Positions 41,952 to 51,188 of a stretch of DNA of 64,000 nucleotides are shown here, piece by piece. Made by a program: the position numbers and the translations under genes. The DNA is taken from assembly GCF_037198285.1 (NCBI RefSeq), contig NZ_CP147243.1:186001-250000 (forward strand), read 5' to 3'. How positions within the stretch are numbered: the first letter of the stretch is position 1; every line of letters starts with the position of its first letter. The notes beneath the pieces are model-generated. The model made no database searches. It was not told where the DNA came from and saw nothing but the letters and a program-made list of their open reading frames with translations. This DNA is from Haladaptatus sp. DJG-WS-42. Lineage in GTDB: Archaea; Halobacteriota; Halobacteria; Halobacteriales; Halococcaceae.

Positions 41952-42710
41952 ATGCGAGGGGGAGACTCAAAGCAGGATGTGGCATCAGCGTTTGGTCGAG
42001 CCAGCACGGGGTATCGGGACAGCCCAGTGCATCGCGGGGGCCGCGACTTGCGCTTGTTGAGCGAGTGGGCAAGTGAGGCTTCGCTCGCCCTTGACGTTGC
42101 AACGGGCGCGGGACACACCGCGAACGCGCTGATGAGAGCTGGCGTCGAAGAAGTGCTCGTCGTTGACCTCACCCGCGAGATGGTTGAGATGGCGCAGTCG
42201 TCGTTCCCGCTGCTCCGTGGCGTCGTCGGCGACGCAGAAGCCCTCCCGTTTGCCGACAACACCTTCGGTGCCGTCTCCTGTCGCATCGCCGCCCATCACT
42301 TTCCCGACCCCGAAGCGTTCGTCGCAGAAGTCGCCCGCATTCTCGCACCGAGCGGGGTGTTCGTCCTCGAAGACAACGTCGCCCCCGAAGACGAAGCGCT
42401 CGCAGCGTTCCTGAACACGGTCGAATCCATCCGCGACCCGACTCACGTCGAAAGCTACCCCGAACAGACGTGGCGTGACTGGCTGGATGATGCCGGATTC
42501 GTCGTCGAAGAAACCGCGTGGGTGCGCCGCACCCTCGAGTTCGACAGTTGGGTTGACCGGATGAACGTCCCCGAGGCTCGCCTCTCAGAACTCCAAACCA
42601 TCTTCGACAAAGCCCCGAACGCTGCCCGCCGCTACTTCGACATCTGGTATGCAGAAAACGGCGTGGCGTCGTTCACGACGCCGAAACTGCTCGTCCGCGC
42701 TCGGGTCTGA
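41952..42710 (+). CDS. Class I SAM-dependent methyltransferase (UbiE/COQ5-like)
   Basis: A 252-residue methyltransferase. Motif I is LALDVATGAGHTANAL, the acidic ribose contact is VVDLTREM, and the later steps GDAEALPFADNTFGAVSCRIAAHHF and LAPSGVFVLEDNV follow the Ubie_methyltran/Methyltransf_11 order. The substrate is unknown, possibly a quinone or small molecule. The start MRGGDSKQDV is chosen; an open upstream extension has shadow composition. It converges on the ABC membrane gene. Confidence 0.87.
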   Translation: MRGGDSKQDVASAFGRASTGYRDSPVHRGGRDLRLLSEWASEASLALDVATGAGHTANALMRAGVEEVLVVDLTREMVEMAQSSFPLLRGVVGDAEALPFADNTFGAVSCRIAAHHFPDPEAFVAEVARILAPSGVFVLEDNVAPEDEALAAFLNTVESIRDPTHVESYPEQTWRDWLDDAGFVVEETAWVRRTLEFDSWVDRMNVPEARLSELQTIFDKAPNAARRYFDIWYAENGVASFTTPKLLVRARV

Positions 42711-42716
42711 GTCTAC

Positions 42717-44123
42717 CTACTTTTCTTGGCGCAACTGTCGCTCCCAGCGCGGGCCAGCGCGATTGAGGAGGACCCAACCGCCGCCAGCCGCGAGCACGGA
42801 AAGGCCCACCGAGCTACCAGTCGTAAACAGCGGCGAGACGCTGTGGGCGAGCGAGGCGACGAGCAGCGGGACGGCGACAAGCGCGATGGCGACGCCGAAC
42901 AGCACGAATCGCGGCGTGTCGAACAGCAGGTCGTTCGGGGCGAGACCAGTGAGCCACGCCGAGACACCAAATACGTAGACCGAAACGAGCGGGAAGATGA
43001 CAAATCCGGAGACGACGCTCGTCACGTTGAATGCGAGCTCCGCGCCGATGAGGAACGCGAGCGAGACGGGAATTGTGAGGATGAGAAAGGCGTAGAACTT
43101 CGCGCGAAACACCCGCGAAAACGTAATCGGGTAGTGGAGATACTCGCTTGCGTCATCGAATTGGGTCACCCATGCGTAGGTGGTGAACGACCCAAGCCCG
43201 AGAAGTGTCCCGAGAGCGATTCCCGCACCCGGTCGGATGGCCGTGGCCTCTGCGACTTTATCGAGCAGGAAGCCAGTCGTGCCGAAGATGATGGCCGCGG
43301 AAATGATGACCTTCCAGAACGACCCACTGGAGCGTCCCACGTCGGTAATCGCCCGCGAGATGAGGTGCGGGTCGCGCCCCGGCAGCCGGTTTTTCAGCCC
43401 GGCGAGTCGTGAGGAGGGTTTTCGATGCGTGCGTTCTGCCCGCGGTTTGAACAGCGCAAGGCCGACGCCGCCAAGCGCGAGGAGGAGAACGAGTCCAACG
43501 CCAGCGCTCGTGAGCGTGGCCTGCTCGGTCAGCCCGAGGCTAAAGAGCGCGTAAATCGCGTTTCGAGCACCCACGATGAGCGCGCCAGCGCCGAGGAGGA
43601 ACGTGGTGAGAACGAGTTTGCCGCGCGTCGAAACAGCGGCGGCGGCAAAGGAGAGCGCGACGCCGACGCCGAACACTTCCGCGACGGTTACCCACAGCAG
43701 CGCAATGCGCAGGGGCGACTGGCCCGCCTGCAGCGCAAACGGTGCGTAAGCGAGCACGACGGGCGTGATGTACAAGAAAACGTAGTAGACAAGGTCTTTT
43801 GCGAGAAACGTTGCGAGCAGGCGGCGTTGTGAGAGCGGGAGGGTGCGGGCAGAGAAGACGAGGAAGGTGATATCACCGAGCAAGTTTTCGAGCGCATCAC
43901 GGCCGACGAAGCCAATCGTGCCGACCTGCAAGCCGAGGAAGAACACGATGGCGTGAAGCCCGAGTGCGATGCTTTCGACCGGGGTTCCGGTGAGGGTCAA
44001 AAACCAGTAGCTTACCCCGCAGATGAGACCGATAAACAGCGGAAACAAGGCAAAGCGCCCGGAGCCAAACAATCGGCTATGGAGCCGCCACTCCTCTTTG
44101 AGCATTCGGTAGAACAGGCTCAT
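42717..44123 (-). CDS. Large membrane subunit of an ABC-type exporter
   Basis: A 468-residue integral membrane protein with roughly ten to twelve hydrophobic helices, starting MSLFYRMLKEEWRLHSRLFGSGRF. Its ATG overlaps the stop of the ABC ATPase gene by 4 bp, so it is that ATPase's membrane partner. It resembles the two-fold ABC-2 or EcsB-like permeases in general pattern, but I cannot place it in a named family. Substrate unknown. Confidence 0.8.
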   Translation of the reverse strand: MSLFYRMLKEEWRLHSRLFGSGRFALFPLFIGLICGVSYWFLTLTGTPVESIALGLHAIVFFLGLQVGTIGFVGRDALENLLGDITFLVFSARTLPLSQRRLLATFLAKDLVYYVFLYITPVVLAYAPFALQAGQSPLRIALLWVTVAEVFGVGVALSFAAAAVSTRGKLVLTTFLLGAGALIVGARNAIYALFSLGLTEQATLTSAGVGLVLLLALGGVGLALFKPRAERTHRKPSSRLAGLKNRLPGRDPHLISRAITDVGRSSGSFWKVIISAAIIFGTTGFLLDKVAEATAIRPGAGIALGTLLGLGSFTTYAWVTQFDDASEYLHYPITFSRVFRAKFYAFLILTIPVSLAFLIGAELAFNVTSVVSGFVIFPLVSVYVFGVSAWLTGLAPNDLLFDTPRFVLFGVAIALVAVPLLVASLAHSVSPLFTTGSSVGLSVLAAGGGWVLLNRAGPRWERQLRQEK

Positions 44124-44848
44124 TGCAGCGCCTCTGCCTTCGCGGCGTCCACCTCAGAGAGAAAGTAGTCGAGCAGGCCAACGCCGCTATCGAGCGTCCG
44201 CGGGTCGCACTCTGCGGTGAGTTCGCCTTCTGTGAGGATGCCAACGTCCGTACAAATTTCTTCTGCGACGCTGATGAAGTGCGTCGAGAGAAAGAGTGTG
44301 TTGCCCACGTCGCAGTAATCGACGAACAGGCGTTTGACGCGCTCTTGCATAATCGGGTCTAAGTTCACGAGTGGTTCGTCGATGAACACGACCTGCGGGT
44401 CGTGGACGAACGCTTGGGCGAGCATGACGCGCTGGCGTTCGCCCTCAGAGAGGTCTGTCGTGAGCGTGTCGAGGCGGTCTTCGAACCCGAGGCGGTCGGC
44501 CCACCGCGCAATCTGGTACTCTGGGTCGTCTAAGTTACGCACTTCTGAGACGAAGGTCAGATACTCCCGCGGTGTCATGAAACTCGGCGGGTCCTCGCGC
44601 TCGGGGAGGATGCCAACATTCTCGCGCACCGCGACGGGTGCTTCGACAGGGTCGATGTCGAGGACGCGCGCAGACCCCGCGGTGGGGACGAGTTGGCCGG
44701 TGAGAATAGAGAGCGTCGTAGTCTTTCCCGAGCCGTTTGGCCCGAGCAGGCCGTAGAGCGAGCCGTGGTCGACCGAAAGTGAGAGGTCTCTGAGTGCCGC
44801 AAAGCCGTCGTACTCCTTCGTAAGGGAGGTCGTTTCGATGGCGGGCAT
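44120..44848 (-). CDS. ABC transporter ATP-binding protein
   Basis: A 242-residue ABC ATPase. Walker A is GPNGSGKTT, the signature is LSEGERQRVMLAQA, Walker B is VVFIDEPLVNLD, and the H-loop is STHFISVAEE. The signature motif has SEG instead of SGG, a common variant. Two ATGs are possible; MPAIETTSLTKEY at 44848 is preferred over one four codons upstream. It forms a two-gene operon with the following membrane subunit. Confidence 0.9.
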   Translation of the reverse strand: MPAIETTSLTKEYDGFAALRDLSLSVDHGSLYGLLGPNGSGKTTTLSILTGQLVPTAGSARVLDIDPVEAPVAVRENVGILPEREDPPSFMTPREYLTFVSEVRNLDDPEYQIARWADRLGFEDRLDTLTTDLSEGERQRVMLAQAFVHDPQVVFIDEPLVNLDPIMQERVKRLFVDYCDVGNTLFLSTHFISVAEEICTDVGILTEGELTAECDPRTLDSGVGLLDYFLSEVDAAKAEALQ

Positions 44849-45021
44849 TATTGGCGACATGAGCGCCGCTGAACATAACTATACTGTCGATAGAATAACA
44901 TGTTTATCGGTCGGGAAGGTGGCCGTGGTATGGCTGGTACTCACCATGCAAGCCGACAGTAGCAAATCACCGACTGTGACCCGAATTGTTTTACGCCACT
45001 CCGCGCGAAACAGAGACACGG

Positions 45022-46689
45022 ATGGTATTTCGGCGCGTCGTCAGCTCCGGGCTGTTCAGCAGAGAAAGCGGCCGCCGCAGACTCTTTATTGTCTATCTCC
45101 TCACGTTTCTGGGTGTTCTCATCGCGTTCACCGTGGCCTACAACACTGGAATGCGCGTGCTCGAAAACGACCCACAACCCATCTCGGATTCGCTCGTCGT
45201 AGTCGTTGAAACGTTTACGACGACTGGGTACGGTGAAGATGCGCCGTGGCAGACACTTCCAATGAAGGCGCTCGTCGTGTTCATGCAGTTTACGGGCATC
45301 TTCTTCGTATTTCTCGCCTTGCCCCTGTTCGTCGTGCCATGGATTGAAACCCGCCTGTCGATGCGCGCACCGAATTCGGTCGAAGAGCTCACAGACCACG
45401 TCATCATCTGTGGCTACACGCCGCGCGGCGAAACGCTGATCGACGAACTCGAACAGCGCAACATCCCGTCGGTGGTCATCGCTGCAAACCGTGAAGAAGC
45501 GAACGCCCTCTTCGAAAATGGTGTGCCGGTCATCTACGGCGACCCCGAGACGAACGAGACGCTGGAGGCCGCGAACATCGCCAAAGCGCGCGCAGTCGTC
45601 GCAGACGAAGACGACGAGACGAACGCGAGCATCGCACTCACGGCAAAAGACGTCTGTGACACCCAGGTCATCACGTTCGTCGAGTCGCACGATGTCGCCC
45701 GGTATCACCGCTATGCGGGGGCCGATTTCGTCTTTTCGCCGCGCAGACTCGTCGGTGAGAGCCTCGCGAACAAGGTGACGACGACGCTCAGCGCGGAACT
45801 CAGGGACACGGTCGAAATCGCGGACGATTTCGAGATTGTCGAATTCTCGGTTCAAGAAAACAGCCCGCTCGATGGTGTCTCCATCATGGAGAGCCAAATT
45901 GCAGAGAAAACCGGCGCGAACATCATTGGCGCGTGGCTCTCGGGTGAGTTTGTCAGCCCGCCGCCGCCGGAGACGGTCATCGACGAACACACCATGTTGC
46001 TCGTCGCCGGTCACGAGGAGCAACTCGAACAGGTAAAAGGCCTCACGCTCTCAGAAACCCGTCGCCATCGCCGAGGGGCGGTCGTCATCATCGGCTTTGG
46101 CGAAGTGGGCACCGAAGTCGCTCGCGCGCTCGATACGGCTGGCCACCCGCACACGGTGGTCGATATCGTGGAAAAAGACGGCGTCGATATCGTCGGAGAT
46201 GCCACGGACGAAAAGACGTTGCGGCGGGCGAACATCGACGACGCGAGCGCAGTAATTCTCGCGCTCCCGGACGACACTGTGTCCGTGTTCTGTCTGCTCA
46301 TCTTGCGCGAGCACTTCCCCGATATCGAGATTTTAGCCCGCGCAGAGGAGACCGACAGCGTACGGAAGATGTACCGCGCCGGGGCGGACTACGTCCTTGG
46401 GCTTGCCACCGTGAGCGGACGGATGCTCGCGTCGACCATCTTAGAAGAGGAAGTGATGACGTTCGACAAGCAAATCGAAATCGTTCGGATGAGCGCGCAG
46501 AATCTCGCAGGCCAGACAATTGCAGAGGCGGACATCCGCCAGCGCACGGGCTGTACTATCATTGCCGTTGAACGAAACGGCAGCGTGCTCACCGAAATCG
46601 GGCCATCGTTCGTCATCCAGCGAGACGACGAACTCATCGTGACCGGCCTCGACGACGACATCAACCAGTTTTCTACGCTTGCGGGTTAG
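45022..46689 (+). CDS. Two-helix potassium channel with tandem RCK (TrkA-N/TrkA-C) domains
   Basis: A 555-residue K+ channel. Two transmembrane helices flank a pore loop ETFTTTGYGED, a K+ filter variant of TVGYGD. Two RCK units follow: TrkA-N1 at about 120-250 with a degenerate nucleotide loop (ICGYTPRG), TrkA-C1 to about 335, TrkA-N2 at about 350-470 with an intact GFGEVG, and TrkA-C2 at the end. The layout is like MthK/GsuK- or BK-type gated channels, with gating by nucleotide or ions. The frame is open twelve codons upstream, starting at TTG. It is divergent from the ABC ATPase gene. Confidence 0.9.
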   Translation: MVFRRVVSSGLFSRESGRRRLFIVYLLTFLGVLIAFTVAYNTGMRVLENDPQPISDSLVVVVETFTTTGYGEDAPWQTLPMKALVVFMQFTGIFFVFLALPLFVVPWIETRLSMRAPNSVEELTDHVIICGYTPRGETLIDELEQRNIPSVVIAANREEANALFENGVPVIYGDPETNETLEAANIAKARAVVADEDDETNASIALTAKDVCDTQVITFVESHDVARYHRYAGADFVFSPRRLVGESLANKVTTTLSAELRDTVEIADDFEIVEFSVQENSPLDGVSIMESQIAEKTGANIIGAWLSGEFVSPPPPETVIDEHTMLLVAGHEEQLEQVKGLTLSETRRHRRGAVVIIGFGEVGTEVARALDTAGHPHTVVDIVEKDGVDIVGDATDEKTLRRANIDDASAVILALPDDTVSVFCLLILREHFPDIEILARAEETDSVRKMYRAGADYVLGLATVSGRMLASTILEEEVMTFDKQIEIVRMSAQNLAGQTIAEADIRQRTGCTIIAVERNGSVLTEIGPSFVIQRDDELIVTGLDDDINQFSTLAG

Positions 46690-47258
46690 GCGAGCAGGCG
46701 ACGGGAAGCGAGGACCATCCAACTGGCGAACACGCACGCGCCGATGAACTCGGGGACAGCAAGCCCGCCGCGGGTAAGTGGACCCTGCGCAATCCAGACG
46801 AGCCACGTCATGATGTTCGTGATGCCGAGCCAGATGCTCACCAGCCCGGTTCGAGGTGCGCCCGCAAGCACCGACCCGGAGCCGTGAATCCAGAGGGCGA
46901 CGGTAGTAAACAGGTAAAACGAGAGCGCCGCAGGGAAGTGATAGGTCGTTCCCATCGGGAACACGCCAACGAGAAACAGCCCGACGAGCGCGAGCGAGAG
47001 GAGGACAACGCCAATGCGCTGAAGGAGCTGTTCGCTCGCACGAAAGAACGCAACGAGAAACGGAACAGCGACGAGGCTTCCGAGCAGCAGGCCGCCGTTG
47101 AACAGCCATGCAGTTGCTGCGCCCACCGCACCGAGGTTTGAAAGGGCACTTTCGGTCCACGTGAACGTCGGAGAGAGGAGCGTTCCAAGAAGGATTGCCC
47201 CGAGAGTGAGCGTCGGGGCGAGAACGCCAGCCCACCCACCGACTCGCGCTGTTTGCAT
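46686..47258 (-). CDS. DUF998 family membrane protein
   Basis: A 190-residue protein with six predicted helices. It has the DUF998-like start (GWAGVLAPTLTLGAILLGTLLSPTFTWTESALSNLG) and the PMGTTYHFPAALSFY segment in the middle. The family has unknown function. The stop codon overlaps the end of the channel gene by 4 bp (convergent). The gene is single. Confidence 0.85.
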   Translation of the reverse strand: MQTARVGGWAGVLAPTLTLGAILLGTLLSPTFTWTESALSNLGAVGAATAWLFNGGLLLGSLVAVPFLVAFFRASEQLLQRIGVVLLSLALVGLFLVGVFPMGTTYHFPAALSFYLFTTVALWIHGSGSVLAGAPRTGLVSIWLGITNIMTWLVWIAQGPLTRGGLAVPEFIGACVFASWMVLASRRLLA

Positions 47259-47298
47259 AACGTGGTTGAGATGACGATTCGAGAAAAAGCTGCTGGTG

Positions 47299-48432
47299 TC
47301 AACCGGTGTATATGTCCGTCTGTGGGTTAAATTTCGCCCACGCGAACCAGAACAGCGGCGAGACGTCGTTCGCCCGGGTCAGTTGGGTTCCGGCGTGGGG
47401 GCCGTCGAAGGCGACGCCGGTCGTCAGGTTCCACGTGGAATCGCCACCCGCCATCTCGTCTGGAGCGCCTGGTGCAAACGTTAAGACGTCGTCGCCAACC
47501 GTTCGGTCGTAGGCGACCAGCGACCCGTCGGTGAGCGCGGCGACAACAACGGGTCGCGAGCCGACCGTGTCGTTCACAACGCCAGCGCCATCAAGTTCGG
47601 GGAACGGATAGGCGCGCGCGGTGGCCCCATCGGTGACGCCGATGACGAGCGTTTTCGGGTGCAAGCGGTCGTCTTCGAACTCGGTGAAGCCAATTCCGAT
47701 TTGGTCTGAGTTACCATACGAGGCGTAGGGGTTGGAAGAATAATCGCGCGAGGTTTCTCCGACGACGGTGCCCGACAACGGCGGTGGGAGGAGGACGACC
47801 GTGTCCGGGTGATTCGCCTGCCACGCGCCCCACGTCGTGAGCGATGATGGCGTGAGGGTGAGCGTATCACCGGTTCGGTCTCCTGAAATGGCCGTTGCGA
47901 GCAATTGACTCCAGAGGCTGTTCGTTTTCTCGTCGTACATCACGAGGTCTGCGTTCCAGAGCAGGCCCGAGACCCCGAAGTTCGTCACCTCGCCATCGAC
48001 GGTGCGCTCTGCGGTGAGGCCGCTTCCACACAGCGGGCAGTAGGTCACGAGCAACGGGCCCTCGAACTCGTCGTTGACGATTTCGTGCCAGTTCAGGATT
48101 TTGAGCGGATACGCTCGCGCCTCGCCGTTTCGCTCGACACCGATGACACGGTCGTCCGGGGTGAGGCGCGGTCTTTCGGTGTACTCGCCGACGATGGAGT
48201 TTCTGCGGATCACTTCAATATTGTCCCAGTTCTCGCCAAACGCGGGGTCTACAATCGCTGGAATGGCGTCTTTCGGCGCGCCGCGATTCAACTCTTCGTC
48301 CGGAACTGGCAGTGTGAGTCCTTCGGGCGTTGGCGAGGATGTCGGTGTCTGAGAGCCGCCACCACCGCTTACACACCCAGCAAGCCCGATGAGACCGGCT
48401 GTGGCAACCGCGAGATACCGCCGTCGGTTCAT
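47299..48432 (-). CDS. DUF3179-family Tat lipoprotein
   Basis: A 377-residue exported protein. The N-terminus NRRRYLAVATAGLIGLAGCVSGG is a Tat/lipobox signal. The DUF3179 core includes AYPLKILNWHEIVNDEFEG, VTYCPLCGSGL and NADLVMYDEKTNSLWSQ, with a conserved CPLC pair. The family is of unknown function. It is divergent from the TlpA-CcdA thiol-redox genes, which may keep its CxxC in the proper state; that link is inference. Confidence 0.88.
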   Translation of the reverse strand: MNRRRYLAVATAGLIGLAGCVSGGGGSQTPTSSPTPEGLTLPVPDEELNRGAPKDAIPAIVDPAFGENWDNIEVIRRNSIVGEYTERPRLTPDDRVIGVERNGEARAYPLKILNWHEIVNDEFEGPLLVTYCPLCGSGLTAERTVDGEVTNFGVSGLLWNADLVMYDEKTNSLWSQLLATAISGDRTGDTLTLTPSSLTTWGAWQANHPDTVVLLPPPLSGTVVGETSRDYSSNPYASYGNSDQIGIGFTEFEDDRLHPKTLVIGVTDGATARAYPFPELDGAGVVNDTVGSRPVVVAALTDGSLVAYDRTVGDDVLTFAPGAPDEMAGGDSTWNLTTGVAFDGPHAGTQLTRANDVSPLFWFAWAKFNPQTDIYTG

Positions 48433-48531
48433 GGTCTCTGTTGGCGCGCGCCCGATTAAGCCCCGGCGGGGTTGTGTGACTCCTGCTCACAAACGGCATA
48501 TCCACTTCCTTCCTGGCGCCAACATTCAAAT

Positions 48532-49032
48532 ATGCAGTACACCCGGAGACGATTCCTCGGTGCGTCCGCACTCGCTGTTGGCAGTGGGCTCGCCGGGTGT
48601 ACGAACGCGGCGAACCAACAGGAGCTGACCGTCGAAACGCTCGCCGTAGGTGGACTGAGAGGCGGGCCGCTCGTCGTCCAACCAACCGACCGACCGGTGT
48701 TACTCGACTTTTTCGCGACGTGGTGTGCGCCGTGCAAGCCCCAGATGAGCGACTTAGGAGAGATTCGCGCCCGCTACGGCCCCGACCAACTTCACATGCT
48801 GTCGGTCACCTGGGAGCGCGATGAAGCGGTCGTCCGCGGCTTCTGGGAGGAGTATCGTGGGTCGTGGCCGGTGGCGATGGACCCGGAGGTGACGACGGGC
48901 GAGCGTTACGGCGTCCAGAACCTTCCGACGCTGCTCGTGTTCACGCCAGAGGGTAAAGAGGTGTGGCGGCACGTCGGTCTCGCAGGACTGTCGTCAATCG
49001 AAGCTGCCCTCGCTCGCGCCGGAGTCGAGTGA
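48532..49032 (+). CDS. TlpA-like thioredoxin lipoprotein
   Basis: A 166-residue thiol-disulfide oxidoreductase on the outer face. TRRRFLGASALAVGSGLAGCTNA is a Tat signal with lipobox, followed by a thioredoxin domain with active site FFATWCAPCKPQM and the cis-proline region QNLPTLLVF. It reduces or forms disulfides of exported proteins. Its stop overlaps the start of ccdA (TGATG), so electrons probably reach it via the CcdA membrane protein. An open extension upstream is discarded in favour of MQYTRRR. Confidence 0.9.
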   Translation: MQYTRRRFLGASALAVGSGLAGCTNAANQQELTVETLAVGGLRGGPLVVQPTDRPVLLDFFATWCAPCKPQMSDLGEIRARYGPDQLHMLSVTWERDEAVVRGFWEEYRGSWPVAMDPEVTTGERYGVQNLPTLLVFTPEGKEVWRHVGLAGLSSIEAALARAGVE

Positions 49033-49736
49033 TGCTCGATGACCTCCGTCTCGGCTTTGCGTTCACCGCAGGCGTGCTCACCTTCTTTGCGCCGTGTTCG
49101 TACCCACTGCTGCCGGGCTACGTCGCGTACTATCTCGGGACGGCTTCGGATGACGAGCGAGCCGTCTCGAATCGGCTGTCTCAGGCGATTTTCGTCGGGT
49201 TGCTCGTGAGTGTTGGCTTCTTTCTCGTCTACGCCGCGCTCGTCGGCCTCGTCCTCGCTGTCGGGACGCGCGCGTTCGCCAACATCAGCGTCCTCGAACT
49301 GGTCGTTGGCACGCTGTTGATTCTCCTCGGTGGCGTGATGGCGCTTGACAAGACGCCGTCGTTTCTCCATCGCACCATCCAACTGCCCGAACGAAACCGG
49401 TCGAGTACGGGCTTCGTCCTCTTTGGCGTGGTGTACGCCGCCGCGGCCGCAGGGTGTACCGCCCCGTTGTTCATCGCAGTTGCGTTGTCTGCGCTCGCCG
49501 CTGGGCCGACGACGGCGTTCGCGACCCTCGGCGCGTACGCCGCGGGCATGAGTCTGCTTATGATTCTCGTCACCGCAGTCGCGGCGCTCGGGCGACACAC
49601 GCTCCTCACAAAATTGTCGCAGAACACGGGGCGAGTCACGCGCGCTGCGGGTGTCTTGCTCGTGCTTGCCGGACTCGTCCAGATTTACCTGTTCCTCGTC
49701 GCTTTCGATGGGCTTCGATTACTCGGTCTTGGATGA
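49032..49736 (+). CDS. ccdA: Cytochrome c biogenesis / thiol-transfer protein CcdA
   Basis: A 234-residue six-helix protein of the CcdA/DsbD-gamma family. It has the two redox cysteines in FFAPCSYPLLPGY (helix 1) and AAAAGCTAPLFIA (helix 4), each followed by a proline motif. It passes electrons from cytoplasmic thioredoxin across the membrane to exported thioredoxins, here the coupled TlpA-like protein. The ATG giving MLDDLRLGFAF overlaps the upstream stop codon. Confidence 0.93.
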   Translation: MLDDLRLGFAFTAGVLTFFAPCSYPLLPGYVAYYLGTASDDERAVSNRLSQAIFVGLLVSVGFFLVYAALVGLVLAVGTRAFANISVLELVVGTLLILLGGVMALDKTPSFLHRTIQLPERNRSSTGFVLFGVVYAAAAAGCTAPLFIAVALSALAAGPTTAFATLGAYAAGMSLLMILVTAVAALGRHTLLTKLSQNTGRVTRAAGVLLVLAGLVQIYLFLVAFDGLRLLGLG

Positions 49737-51188
49737 CTATCGAACCGACCGCCGCGCCACGAGCGATTGCTGGAGACGGTCTGCAACGGCATCCCTGAGC
49801 GTCGTCGCGGTCTGTTCGTCGATGTCTACCGCGCGCGCGTTCGCGCCGATAATGCTCCGCGCACCTGCTGTATCGACGCTCAACGTGGCAAGGTCGCGTC
49901 TTTGCTGGAAAACCGTCTCACTCGTCGCGACCGTTTGGACGCGGTAGTACGGCACGACCTTCGTGGTTCGCACCCAGAAGCCAGCCCGCGTTATCACGTA
50001 GTCGTCGGTGAGGGCGTACCCCAGATTCTTCCACTGGTAGTGTGCCGCGACAGGCGTGAGTACCACGCCGACCAGCGGCACCCACCACGCGATGTCGAAG
50101 GCGAAAACCTGTACGACGGCGTACAATAGTCCGGTTGCCACGAGGAGCACGAGCGTGTAGCGCACCGCATAGCGTTCACGGGCGCGTTTTGGGGGGCGCT
50201 CGAAGCTGAGCGTGCCGAACGGTTCGATGGTCTGTGCGAGCGAGAGGACACGCTCTGTTGGCGCGAGGGGAACCGCCGCCTCGGAGCCGCCGCGCCCGCC
50301 CTGTCCGGGAGCGTAGCCCGCCGTCTCGACACCAAGGCTCGCGTGGGAGACGAATCGTTGGAGGACGTTTTCACGTATCGTGAGCGCCTGCACCTTATCG
50401 AGCGGAATCGTGCCGTTGTACCGTTGGAGCAGCCCGCGTTCGTAGCGCAGGTCGCCGTTCGCTCGGGTGAGCCGGAAGCCGTAGTAGTTGGCAACCGCCG
50501 CTGCGCCGCTCGTCACGACGGAGAGGAGGATGAGCGCGACGACCCAGAGCGGGGCAGCGAGAATGAAGCCCGTAACCGGGTCTGCGAGCATGAAGCGCGA
50601 CACGGTCGGCGCGACGACCGGGACCGCGAGGCTGAGCAAAGGGACGAATCGCAAGTCAAGCGAGACCAACGCGAGCAGGGCGAGTTCTCTGGTTGTGATT
50701 TCGTAGAGGAGCGTCGTGTCCTCGGCTGGTTCGTCTGCGGCCGTCTCACCGCGTTTGAGCCGGGCAACGTCATCGACGAGCTGTCCCGCCGCGGTCGTGC
50801 TCACGTACTGGAGGGCCGCTTCGGTCGAACTCCCTCCAGCAGTTTCGACACGGACTTCGGCGATGTCGAGTGCGCGCTGGAACAGATTTTGGTGGACATC
50901 GACGTTCTGGATGCGCCGAAGCGGGATTTCGCGATTCGTCCGCGAGAACACCCCGGAGGTGATGTCGAGTGAGTCTGCGGTGAGCGTGTACTCGAATCGC
51001 TGGTAGTAGCGCACCTGATACCCGACAAGGAGGGCACCGACGACCAACAGAAGGCCGCCAAGCGTGGCGACGCCAACTTCCATACCGAACATCGACGCAG
51101 AGCCAAAGCCAGCGAAGATGAGCACCCAAACGAGGCCGCCTGCGAAGCGAGCGAGTCGGTAGGGAATCGAAAGCGGACTGAGCTTCAT
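49737..51188 (-). CDS. PH-domain (bPH2) membrane protein, YdbT-like
   Basis: A 483-residue protein with paired N-terminal helices, a bPH2 domain (RYYQRFEYTLTADSLDITSGVFSRTNREIPLRRIQNVDVHQNLFQ), more helices, and further bPH2 copies (including DLRYERGLLQRYNGTIPLDKVQALTIRENVLQ). This three-domain layout is that of YdbT. Its ATG overlaps the stop of the upstream YdbS-like gene by 4 bp. The pair probably acts at the membrane in stress or antimicrobial resistance, by analogy to Bacillus. Confidence 0.9.
   Translation of the reverse strand: MKLSPLSIPYRLARFAGGLVWVLIFAGFGSASMFGMEVGVATLGGLLLVVGALLVGYQVRYYQRFEYTLTADSLDITSGVFSRTNREIPLRRIQNVDVHQNLFQRALDIAEVRVETAGGSSTEAALQYVSTTAAGQLVDDVARLKRGETAADEPAEDTTLLYEITTRELALLALVSLDLRFVPLLSLAVPVVAPTVSRFMLADPVTGFILAAPLWVVALILLSVVTSGAAAVANYYGFRLTRANGDLRYERGLLQRYNGTIPLDKVQALTIRENVLQRFVSHASLGVETAGYAPGQGGRGGSEAAVPLAPTERVLSLAQTIEPFGTLSFERPPKRARERYAVRYTLVLLVATGLLYAVVQVFAFDIAWWVPLVGVVLTPVAAHYQWKNLGYALTDDYVITRAGFWVRTTKVVPYYRVQTVATSETVFQQRRDLATLSVDTAGARSIIGANARAVDIDEQTATTLRDAVADRLQQSLVARRSVR

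Noticed and set aside
41873-42286. N-terminal extension of the unknown protein at 41459-41872
   Set aside because: The added 138 residues are Ser/Arg/Pro-rich shadow of the divergent methyltransferase; a GTG start leaves a compact acidic protein.
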